8,535 nucleotides of DNA from Treponema sp. (GTDB taxonomy: Bacteria; Spirochaetota; Spirochaetia; Treponematales; Breznakiellaceae), in NCBI GenBank assembly GCA_031261385.1, contig JAISJS010000137.1, positions 1 to 8,535 of the forward strand, in the 5' to 3' direction. Positions 1-5,943 of this stretch are shown here, in pieces; positions within the stretch are counted from its first letter, which is position 1, and every line of letters starts with the position of its first letter. The translations under genes were made by a program, and so were the position numbers. The notes below the pieces were generated by a model, which saw only the letters and a list, made by a program, of their open reading frames with translations, was not told the origin of the DNA and ran no database searches.

Positions 1-670
1 TTTCAATACAACGCAAAAGATACGCCCGGGCGGAATCATATTCCTCCAGGGCAATATACGACTCTGCTATGGACAGGAGCAGTATATCCGAATCCTTGTT
101 GAGGGCCTGGGAAAATGCCGCTACGCTGGACCTGAAATCGTGAACCGCCGCATACGCAAGCCCGAGAAATTCGGGGATATCCTCAGCGTCATAGGACAGA
201 GCCTTTGCCCGTTCCAGATATTCAATCGCCAGATCCGCATAATCATCACCTTTGTAATGATAGGCCCGCCCGAGAACATAATACACGCGCCCGTCGCCGG
301 CGGCATTTTTCAATAAAATTGCCCGCCTGAGCGATAAAATACACGAATCAATATAGGTAAGGGTGTCGGTAGTATTTATCTGCGCAATACCAAGCTGATA
401 GGCAGAAAACCCGTTAAGCGTCAATAAAAAATAATCCAGGGGCTTTTCCGCAAGCGCCTGTCGGCTTTTTTCAAAAACCTCGTAATACGAGCCTTCTTCC
501 CAGAGCCTGCGGAGTTCATCCCGCTCATTTCCCGGCCCGTTTTTCCGCTGGCTTATTATAACCAGTACCAAAGTTACCGCAAGCGCGGCAAGTAAAAATG
601 CCAAAACGGCCAGGATTTTATTCCGGTGGGTATGTACTCCATAATTTGATCGGCCCTTTTTGGTAAACAT
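1..670 (-). CDS. Membrane-anchored TPR-repeat protein (C-terminal end outside the window)
   Basis: The frame is open from the ATG at 670 to the window edge (223 complete codons), so the C-terminus is missing. A short basic N-terminus (MFTKKGR) is followed by a hydrophobic segment at about residues 19-39, read as a signal anchor, so the bulk should face the periplasm. The rest is helical and shows TPR-like pairs: about 55-93 (LWEEGSYYEVFEKSRQALAE), 126-160 (YYVLGRAYHYKGDDYADLA), 165-193 (FLGLAYAAVHDFRSSVAAF) and 195-223 (SIAESYIALEEYDSARAYL). TPR proteins are protein-binding scaffolds; no catalytic domain or specific partner can be named. A second in-frame ATG lies two codons upstream (676-674). 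I prefer 670 because it sits 11 bases after the promoter -10 box, as at the other operon head; neither ATG has a Shine-Dalgarno sequence. Membrane TPR protein is fairly sure, specific role unknown. Confidence 0.8.
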   Translation of the reverse strand, partial: MFTKKGRSNYGVHTHRNKILAVLAFLLAALAVTLVLVIISQRKNGPGNERDELRRLWEEGSYYEVFEKSRQALAEKPLDYFLLTLNGFSAYQLGIAQINTTDTLTYIDSCILSLRRAILLKNAAGDGRVYYVLGRAYHYKGDDYADLAIEYLERAKALSYDAEDIPEFLGLAYAAVHDFRSSVAAFSQALNKDSDILLLSIAESYIALEEYDSARAYLLRCIE

Positions 671-688
671 GGTCATATATGGTATAAT
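660..688 (+). promoter_or_regulatory. Possible plus-strand promoter overlapping the TPR promoter
   Basis: On the plus strand TTGGTA (660-665) is followed after 17 bases by a perfect TATAAT (683-688). The -10 box occupies almost the same bases as the minus-strand -10 (682-687), giving a near-symmetric bidirectional core. A transcript from about 695 would enter the fold-back repeat at 800-876 and, if not stopped, run antisense to rnpB. No convincing plus-strand gene follows. It may be a by-product of the AT-rich -10 region rather than a functional promoter. Confidence 0.35.
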
Positions 689-710
689 ATGTTTTACGGT
701 ATAAAGTCAA
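682..710 (-). promoter_or_regulatory. Sigma-70-type promoter for the TPR gene
   Basis: On the minus strand TTGACT (710-705) is followed after 17 bases by TTATAC (687-682); TATACC one base on is an equivalent reading with an 18-base spacer. The -35 differs from TTGACA at one base. The expected transcription start falls near 675-673, so the ATG at 670 would have a leader of only a few bases and no Shine-Dalgarno site. It is placed between the rnpB 3' region and the TPR gene, as needed for an independent transcript. Confidence 0.6.
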
Positions 711-761
711 CGGAGCGGAACCTTCGCTCGTTTCACGAGCTCGGTTGAGGTCCAACGGAGC
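708..761. repeat. Short direct repeat flanking a hairpin
   Basis: CAACGGAGC occurs at 708-716 and again at 753-761. Both copies are preceded by GT plus one or two bases (GTCAACGGAGC, GTCCAACGGAGC). Between them is a 6-bp hairpin, GCTCGT (726-731) with ACGAGC (735-740). The left copy overlaps the -35 box of the TPR promoter. It could be a remnant of a small repeat element or an operator-like duplication; the sequence alone does not decide. Confidence 0.4.
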
Positions 762-794
762 CACGACAGACGTATGAACATGAAATTCAAAGAG

Positions 795-876
795 AAAAAA
801 CCACGAACCACACGAAACCACGAACGAAAGTACAAAATTGTTCTTATTTTTTGTATTGATTCGTGTGGTTTGTGGT
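795..876 (-). terminator. Probable intrinsic terminator downstream of rnpB
   Basis: Read on the minus strand, the 17-bp stem of the fold-back repeat is followed at once by a run of six T (800-795). The 43-base loop, partly closed by an inner 7-bp stem, is long for a standard terminator. The site is well placed between the rnpB 3' end and the TPR promoter. An alternative stop is the T run at 897-891 directly after rnpB helix P1. Confidence 0.5.
800..876. repeat. Fold-back (inverted) repeat in the rnpB-TPR intergenic region
   Basis: Arms at 800-816 and 860-876 (ACCACGAACCACACGAA against TTCGTGTGGTTTGTGGT) pair over 17 bp. The single imperfect position is G-U in plus-strand RNA and A-C in minus-strand RNA. 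Inside the loop TACAAAA (831-837) pairs with TTTTGTA (849-855). The left arm also holds a tandem of about 8-10 bases, ACCACGA / ACCACACGAA / ACCACGAAC (800-825). Composition and repetitiveness differ from the neighbouring genes and suggest a dispersed intergenic repeat, which a genome-wide copy count would show. Confidence 0.7.
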
Positions 877-1082
877 AAAATTCCTTAAACAAAAAAAGCG
901 ATGAACCATAAGCCGGGTTCTGTGCTGATTTTCCCTGCGGAAAATCTGCTGTCATCTATCTGGGTGTATCCTTGCGGATAAACTCTACGCGGCCTACCTG
1001 CGTTACCCAACGGGCATTGGGGCAAAAAGGCGTACACCCTTTTACGCGCTGCTTGGCCTTGCTCCTGATGAGGTTTGCCATT

Positions 1083-1101
1083 TTTCAGGCAAAGCCTGAA
1101 A
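1083..1101 (-). other. Hairpin extending a peripheral stem of rnpB
   Basis: TTTCAGGC and GCCTGAAA pair over 8 bp around a 3-base loop. The hairpin sits between CTGCCGG and GGCAAACC, where many bacterial RNase P RNAs have only a few bases, so it looks like a lengthened P14-type arm. It was assigned by comparison with the remembered E. coli sequence, so the helix number is tentative. Confidence 0.5.
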
Positions 1102-1128
1102 TCTTTCCGGCAGCGTTACCGCTGTCGC

Positions 1129-1161
<33 letters not shown>

Positions 1162-1240
1162 TGTTATTTTAGAGGCTTTCACCCGAAAAATAAAGCGGCG
1201 GTATACTTTCTGTTGCACTATCTGTCAGAAAAGGGAATAT

Positions 1241-1286
1241 TGGCAGCCGTAGCTCCAGGAGCTTTAGCTCAAGGAACTTTAGTTCC
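1241..1286 (-). repeat. Array of three mini-palindromes in the P12 arm of rnpB
   Basis: In the RNA sense three related units of 16, 15 and 15 bases follow each other: GGAACTAAAGTTCCTT (1286-1271), GAGCTAAAGCTCCTG (1270-1256) and GAGCTACGGCTGCCA (1255-1241). The first two are perfect palindromes around AA. The third ends in C(UACG)G, a UNCG-class tetraloop. The array lies between complementary flanks (GGGAGAATTGG and CCAATATTCCC) that form the base of the arm. The position, after the P10/P11 region and before the ACAGAAA block, corresponds to P12, the most variable stem of bacterial RNase P RNA. The outer stem and the unit hairpins share bases, so they are partly exclusive. Confidence 0.7.
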
Positions 1287-1409
1287 AATTCTCCCTCTCT
1301 GCCCGGGTGTTACCCGGCATCATGCCCTGCGGAGCCCGGACTTTCCTCCGAACAAAGGTACGTATAGCGCCCTTATCCGGCGGCAGCCTGGTTCATCGCT
1401 ATAAAACCA

Positions 1410-1438
1410 ATTATAAAGATGAAGTTTCATTCTTCATA
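1410..1438 (-). promoter_or_regulatory. rnpB promoter
   Basis: A perfect TATAAT lies at 1415-1410 on the minus strand, nine bases before the first base of helix P1 (1400), which puts transcription start at about 1403-1400. Seventeen bases upstream of it is TATGAA (1438-1433), a poor -35. The whole promoter overlaps the end of the zinc-ribbon gene, whose stop codon is at 1429-1427. rnpB can therefore be made independently of, and also by read-through from, the dnaG-rpoD operon. Confidence 0.6.
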
Positions 1439-2269
1439 ATCGACGTTTACTTTTTCATCTTCCTCTTCTTCATCTTCGATATCATCCTCATCCATGTCCT
1501 CCAAATCGGACAGACTGCCGGAATCATCGCTGTTAAAGAATTCTTCCTCGCCCTGTTCTGATTCCTCGTAAAAGAGAATGCGCGAACAATAGGGACAGAA
1601 GACAATTTCCTCGCCCTGGTGAACCATGTTGGCAAACTGGGCGGGAAGTATCATGTGACAGCCCATACAGACATTGCCCTTTATGGCGACAATGCCCTTA
1701 CCCATCTTATTGCGGATGATCCGTTCAAACTTGAAAAACACCTCCGAATCAAGATCCGGCGTTATCTGCTTTTCCTTTTTAACAAGGGCGTCAACCTGCT
1801 TTTTCTTGTCGGCTATTTCCGCCTCGATTCCCTTGCGCCGGTCGGCAAGTTCCGTTTCCTGCTGTTTGATAAGATCGTCGCTTTGCTTTATCTGGGCGTC
1901 AAGGTCGGCAAGCAGCCGCTCCTCCCGCTGAAGATCCTTGCGGTACTGCTGTTCCTTTTCGGAAGCGTCACGGATTTCCTTGTCCAGGGCTTCGTACTCC
2001 CGCTGGGTACTGATAGCGTCCATGTTTTTTTCAGCCTTTTCGCGGTTACCCTCGGCCTCTGCAAGAAGGTTTTTGAATTCCGATTCAGACGTTTTTGCCC
2101 GCTCGTAGTCAAGATTCCGCTCGATGTAGGACCTCTTGAGCCGGGACAGAAGCTCCTCCTGGGTTACGAGCATTTTGGGAATCTCCTGAATTTCCTGTTC
2201 CAGGTGTATCTTTTGGGAAAGTATATCCTGCAGGGTCCGTAACCGGTCAAAAATCTCATCCATTGCCAT
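1427..2269 (-). CDS. Coiled-coil protein with C4 zinc ribbon and acidic tail
   Basis: The predicted protein has 280 residues. Residues about 5-170 form a long, highly charged coiled coil. Residues 201-228 hold the C4 zinc ribbon: C201-x2-C204 (VCMGCHMILP) and C225-x2-C228 (FCPYCSRILF). This is the layout of the zf-RING_7 family (PF02591), which includes Helicobacter FlgZ/HP0958 and chlamydial CdsZ. Residues about 236-280 are almost all Asp, Glu and Ser, a long acidic tail. Family members act as RNA- or protein-binding chaperones; the target here is unknown. The start at 2269 is chosen because AGGAG (2281-2277) lies seven bases upstream, and the next Met (two codons on) is also possible. An upstream TTG at 2308 lacks such a site. 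It lies 35 bases after the rpoD stop, so joint expression with the sigma factor is likely. Family placement is secure, function is not. Confidence 0.9.
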   Translation of the reverse strand: MAMDEIFDRLRTLQDILSQKIHLEQEIQEIPKMLVTQEELLSRLKRSYIERNLDYERAKTSESEFKNLLAEAEGNREKAEKNMDAISTQREYEALDKEIRDASEKEQQYRKDLQREERLLADLDAQIKQSDDLIKQQETELADRRKGIEAEIADKKKQVDALVKKEKQITPDLDSEVFFKFERIIRNKMGKGIVAIKGNVCMGCHMILPAQFANMVHQGEEIVFCPYCSRILFYEESEQGEEEFFNSDDSGSLSDLEDMDEDDIEDEEEEDEKVNVDYEE

Positions 2270-2276
2270 ACTTTTT

Positions 2277-2281
2277 CTCCT
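2277..2281 (-). promoter_or_regulatory. Ribosome binding site deciding the zinc-ribbon start
   Basis: AGGAG is seven bases before the ATG at 2269. It sits immediately after the hairpin at 2284-2306, so folding of that hairpin could alter access to it. Confidence 0.7.
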
Positions 2282-2283
2282 AA

Positions 2284-2306
2284 GACAAAAACTGTTGTTT
2301 TTTGTC
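2284..2306 (-). other. AT-rich hairpin between rpoD and the zinc-ribbon gene
   Basis: GACAAAAA and TTTTTGTC pair over 8 bp around a 7-base loop. The stem begins inside the rpoD stop codon (2307-2305) and ends three bases before the AGGAG site of the next gene. It is too AT-rich to be a strong terminator and has no free T run after it. It could be an RNase processing site, a weak attenuator or a translation modulator. Confidence 0.5.
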
Positions 2307-4149
2307 AATGATCCAAATAATCTTTCAGCTTCCGGCTCCGTTTGGGATGCCGCAGGCGCCGTAACGCTTTTGCCTCAATCTGTCTGATACGCTCACGGGT
2401 AACATTAAAATAAAGCCCCACCTCTTCCAGAGTCAGCGAATAACCGTCGTCAAGGCCGAAGCGCATTTTAAGCACCTCCTGCTCACGGGCCGGCAGGGTG
2501 GAAAGCACCCCGGAAAGCTGCTCCTGCAGCAGGGTAAAAGCCGTCTGGTTGGCGGGATTTTCCACATCCTTGTCTTCGATAAAGTCACCCAAAAGGGAAT
2601 CTTCTTCTTCTCCAATCGGCGTTTCAAGGGAAATGGGCTCCCTTGCCACATTTTTAACCGACTTGACCCGCTGGGCGTTCCACCCGAGTTTTTCGGCGAT
2701 CTCCTCATCGGTTGGTTCCCGTCCCAGCACCTGCATGAGCTGGCGCGATTCCCTGACCACCTTGTTAATCTGCTCGATCATGTGTACCGGCACCCGGATG
2801 GTCCGCGCCTGATCGGAAATTGACCGGGTAATTGCCTGTCTGATCCACCAGGTGGCATAGGTGGAAAATTTAAACCCTTTTTGGTATTCAAATTTTTCCA
2901 CGGCCTTGATAAGTCCGATATTCCCTTCCTGCACAAGGTCGAAAAAATGAAGTCCGCGGTTGGTGTACTTCTTGGCGATGGAAACCACGAGCCGCAGGTT
3001 CGCCTTTATCAGCCGGTCCTTGGCGTTTTTCATCATCACCCTGCCGCGGTTTATTTCCCTGGCCATCAGGTTGATGCTTTCGATGGATTCTTCAAATTCG
3101 GCTTCCATGCTCCGGAGCTTTTTGTCGGTTACCTGAATAAGGCGTATCTTCTCTTTTATTTCGTCGGAACTAAGGGCAAGTTCTTCCTCAAGCCGTTCCC
3201 GTTCCTCTTTGATGGTGAGCCCGCGGCCCAGCGCCCGCAATTCCTTGAGTGACCCCACCCGCAGGTGTTTTTCGATGCGTTCCTGCTCTTTTTTATACCG
3301 CTTTATCTTCTTTGCGGCCTGAATAAATTTTTCCGAAAAAGCGGTAATTTCATCAGGGTGAATTTCCGCATTCCCGATTGCCGCCATAATCCGCCTGCGG
3401 AGTGACGCAAGTTCCTTGTCCTCAAGAAAAACTCCGCCGCGGCTGATAAGGCGCCGCTTAATCTCGATATAATTTTTAAGATCTGCCGATACAATCCGCA
3501 GCGTATCCTTGTAAAACTGATTCAACCTGCGCCGCTCGGTCATGTGCTCGGTGATCTCTTTCTTGGAAAGATTGAGTTCACGCAGATCCTTTTTGGAAAA
3601 CGCCTTCTGTGCTATGTGGTAGAATTCCGGAATTATCATACCGGATTTTTTTATCACCCCTTTGACGATATTTTCCCCGTCTTCCATCTGCTTGGATAAC
3701 TCTACTTCCTGCTCGGCAGAAAGGAGGTTTTCCCGGCCGATTTCCCGCAGGTACAGCCGTATCGGATCGTCAACAAGTGACTCTTTGTCACTGTAGACCA
3801 TACGCTTTTTTTCGGATTCAGGACTTTTCCGCGCTGCGCCGCTGCTTTCTTCTTCCCCTGCCCCTTCTTCTTCGATAAGCTGCACATTATTTGACTCGAG
3901 CAGGGTAAGGACCTGTTCCATTTTATCGGTATTGGAGGTGATAGGATCGGGAAGATAATCGGAAAGTTCCTCAAAGGAAAGGGTTTTCTTTTCCTTTGCA
4001 TATTCAATTAATTTTATAACGGCAGGATCGAGGGCCATATCCTGCGGCGACATATCAACCACCGCACCCACAGATGCCTTACCTGGCTGCGCCTTTTTCG
4101 ACGGCGCCTTTTTTGACGCTTTCAAATCCGGCTTGGGCAATTTCGTCAT
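2305..4149 (-). CDS. rpoD: RNA polymerase primary sigma factor (sigma-70/RpoD)
   Basis: The 614-residue protein directs RNA polymerase core to housekeeping promoters. Domains in order: Lys/Pro/Ala-rich N-terminus (1-35); region 1.1-like (about 41-93) and an acidic linker (93-113); region 1.2 (about 124-157, DDPIRLYLREIG); a long charged non-conserved region (about 158-365); region 2 (about 375-457), with the -10 recognition and melting part FSTYATWWIRQAITRSI from 428; region 3 (about 458-540); region 4 (about 545-614), with the -35 helix-turn-helix VTRERIRQIEAKALRRLRHP at 583-602. A full-length region 1.1 and long non-conserved region mark a primary sigma and not an alternative one. This fits the TTGACT/TATAAT-like promoters in the window. 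The ATG at 4149 is three bases after the dnaG stop, with AAGGA (4163-4159) nine bases upstream. Confidence 0.98.
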   Translation of the reverse strand: MTKLPKPDLKASKKAPSKKAQPGKASVGAVVDMSPQDMALDPAVIKLIEYAKEKKTLSFEELSDYLPDPITSNTDKMEQVLTLLESNNVQLIEEEGAGEEESSGAARKSPESEKKRMVYSDKESLVDDPIRLYLREIGRENLLSAEQEVELSKQMEDGENIVKGVIKKSGMIIPEFYHIAQKAFSKKDLRELNLSKKEITEHMTERRRLNQFYKDTLRIVSADLKNYIEIKRRLISRGGVFLEDKELASLRRRIMAAIGNAEIHPDEITAFSEKFIQAAKKIKRYKKEQERIEKHLRVGSLKELRALGRGLTIKEERERLEEELALSSDEIKEKIRLIQVTDKKLRSMEAEFEESIESINLMAREINRGRVMMKNAKDRLIKANLRLVVSIAKKYTNRGLHFFDLVQEGNIGLIKAVEKFEYQKGFKFSTYATWWIRQAITRSISDQARTIRVPVHMIEQINKVVRESRQLMQVLGREPTDEEIAEKLGWNAQRVKSVKNVAREPISLETPIGEEEDSLLGDFIEDKDVENPANQTAFTLLQEQLSGVLSTLPAREQEVLKMRFGLDDGYSLTLEEVGLYFNVTRERIRQIEAKALRRLRHPKRSRKLKDYLDH

Positions 4150-4152
4150 GCC

Positions 4153-5943
4153 TTATCTTCCTTCCAATTCCCGTAATTCGGTATCTATATGCATTTTTTC
4201 AGCCAGCAGCTCATCAAGCGGTCCATCGCCTGAAGCCGCTCCCTTGGCGTTCCGCAGTTTCGTTACTACAACGGCCCTCCGCCGTCTGAGCCGTTTCCCC
4301 TTTACCCGCTTTATGCCGTCAGCGATAAGCTGCGCCGCATCTCCTGAAAATTCCGGAGAAGTTCCCCGCCCGGCAATAAAATTCCGCAGGGGCGCGGAGG
4401 ATATACGGGAAAGCAGCGTATCTATTCCCAATTCCTCATTGACAAAACATTCTTCCAGCGCAACAAAAAGTTCCTTTGCATACGTATCCTCAATTTCGCC
4501 TATTCCCAGCGCCTTGCGAAAATTTGGATACAAGTGCAAATTAACCGAAACCACGGTGAGCAAAAAAAGCTCATCGTTCATCTGTACCGGTTTTTCGCCG
4601 CTTGCAGCTTCCTCACGCTGCGGCCGGCGGCTTGCATTCCGCTTGCGGTAATCGTTCAATACCGCCGGGCGATCCGCCTCAAAGGCGTCAGCTATTGCGC
4701 CTATGCCGTCGTCCCTTGAAACATCCGAGTCCAGCGTTTCAAGCCAGGGAAACAAAAAAGCAACCGCCCGGGCTTTTCCTTCAAGGGCGGAAATATCATA
4801 CAGAGACTTCGCGCGGTTTACAAGATACTCAAAGTCATTTATAAAACATTTCATGCTTTTATGCAATGCCTCCGGCCCATTTTCCTGTAAAATATCCGCC
4901 GGATCTTTAAATTTTGATTGATTTTCCCCGCCGGGTATGACCACGGCGCAGGAAAGACTGTTTTTTCTGCACGTCAGGATGGCCTTTACCGCCGCATTCT
5001 GCCCTGCTTCATCAGAATCAAAGACCAAAAACGCCTTTTCCGCCCAGCGCCGGAGGAGTTTTGCCTGATCATCGGTAAAGGCCGTACCGAGCGGAGCGAC
5101 CGCATTGGTAATTCCCGCCTGGTGCAGGGCGATGACGTCCATATAGCCCTCGGCAAGGTATACCCCATGGGTTTTCCGTATCTCAGGAAGCGCCAGGTCG
5201 ATGGCAAAAAGGGTTTGGCCTTTTTTGTAGGCAGTTGATTCCCGCGAATTGACGTACTTGGGCCCTTCGCCGCCCAGAATCCGCCCGCCGAAGGCCACCG
5301 TCCTTCCCTGGCGGTCGGCAATGGGAAACATCAGCCGGTCCGAAAAAAAGCTTGACTGGGGGTACTTGGGCGAAAAAAGGCCCGACGCGGCAAGAAATTC
5401 CCCGGAATACCCCTTTTGCGACAAAAACCGGAACAGCCACAGCCGGTTCGCCGGGGCATAGCCCAGCCTGAACCGGTCGATCATTTCGGCGCTGATTCCC
5501 CGTGCAACGATATAGTGCAGGGCGGCCTCCCCTTCAGTTTTTTTGGTAAGAAAATGATGAAAACTGACCGTTACCCGGCGGTACAGTTCGGCCAATTCGT
5601 CCTGCTTTATCCGCTGTCCGTCCTCCGGGGAGGGAGCGCCTGAATTTTCATAGACAATTTCGATGCCCATGCGCCGGGCCAGGGTTTCCACCGCTTCGGG
5701 GAAGGTGAGTTTATCCATCTCCATGACAAAGTTGATGATCCCCCCGCCGACGCCGCAGCCGAAACAGTGGTATATCTTCCGGTCGGGATCCACGGTAAAA
5801 GAGGGGGTCTTTTCATTATGAAAGGGACAGAGGCCCCAGTACCGGCCCCCCTTTTTTTCGAGCCGTATATAGTCCTCCGCCACCGACAGGGCGTCGAGCT
5901 TGTCGTTCACTTCCTGTATGGTCGCCTTTGAGATCAAAGCCAT
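4153..5943 (-). CDS. dnaG: DNA primase
   Basis: The 596-residue protein (E. coli 581) makes RNA primers for replication at the fork with the DnaB helicase. The N-terminal zinc-binding domain carries C39-x2-H42 (CPFHNEKTPSF) and C60-x2-C63 (CFGC). The RNA polymerase domain shows the basic block SDRLMFPIADRQGRTVAFGG (201-220). The TOPRIM metal site is intact: E265 in LAEGYMD, D309 and D311 in VFDSDEAG, then the DPAD block at 347-350. The C-terminal part from about 430 is divergent, as usual for the helicase-binding region. The start codon shares one base with the mltG stop (TGATG), and AAAGG (5957-5953) is nine bases upstream, so translation is probably coupled. The position next to rpoD matches the macromolecular-synthesis operon. 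No defect is seen. Confidence 0.98.
   Translation of the reverse strand: MALISKATIQEVNDKLDALSVAEDYIRLEKKGGRYWGLCPFHNEKTPSFTVDPDRKIYHCFGCGVGGGIINFVMEMDKLTFPEAVETLARRMGIEIVYENSGAPSPEDGQRIKQDELAELYRRVTVSFHHFLTKKTEGEAALHYIVARGISAEMIDRFRLGYAPANRLWLFRFLSQKGYSGEFLAASGLFSPKYPQSSFFSDRLMFPIADRQGRTVAFGGRILGGEGPKYVNSRESTAYKKGQTLFAIDLALPEIRKTHGVYLAEGYMDVIALHQAGITNAVAPLGTAFTDDQAKLLRRWAEKAFLVFDSDEAGQNAAVKAILTCRKNSLSCAVVIPGGENQSKFKDPADILQENGPEALHKSMKCFINDFEYLVNRAKSLYDISALEGKARAVAFLFPWLETLDSDVSRDDGIGAIADAFEADRPAVLNDYRKRNASRRPQREEAASGEKPVQMNDELFLLTVVSVNLHLYPNFRKALGIGEIEDTYAKELFVALEECFVNEELGIDTLLSRISSAPLRNFIAGRGTSPEFSGDAAQLIADGIKRVKGKRLRRRRAVVVTKLRNAKGAASGDGPLDELLAEKMHIDTELRELEGR

Noticed and set aside
774..878. 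Plus-strand 34-codon frame with a basic start and hydrophobic end, downstream of the possible plus-strand promoter
   Set aside because: It is formed entirely across the fold-back repeat and has no ribosome binding site at a useful distance (GGAG is 13 bases away). It looks accidental; a small toxin-like peptide cannot be excluded but is not supported.
897..908. Helix P1 plus T tract called as an ordinary intrinsic terminator hairpin
   Set aside because: The partner strand is about 490 bases upstream, so it is not a local hairpin. It is kept only as a question among the findings.
1241..1286. CRISPR-like reading of the tandem units in rnpB
   Set aside because: The units are only 15-16 bases, contiguous without spacers, and lie inside a structured RNA gene.
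1619..2242. Plus-strand 207-codon open frame
   Set aside because: It is antisense to the zinc-ribbon gene, rich in Leu and Phe as expected from the complement of Lys/Glu codons, and shows no family motif or ribosome binding site.
2269..2308. TTG start at 2308 for the zinc-ribbon protein
   Set aside because: It would add 13 residues with no family resemblance and lacks a ribosome binding site, while AGGAG precedes the ATG at 2269.
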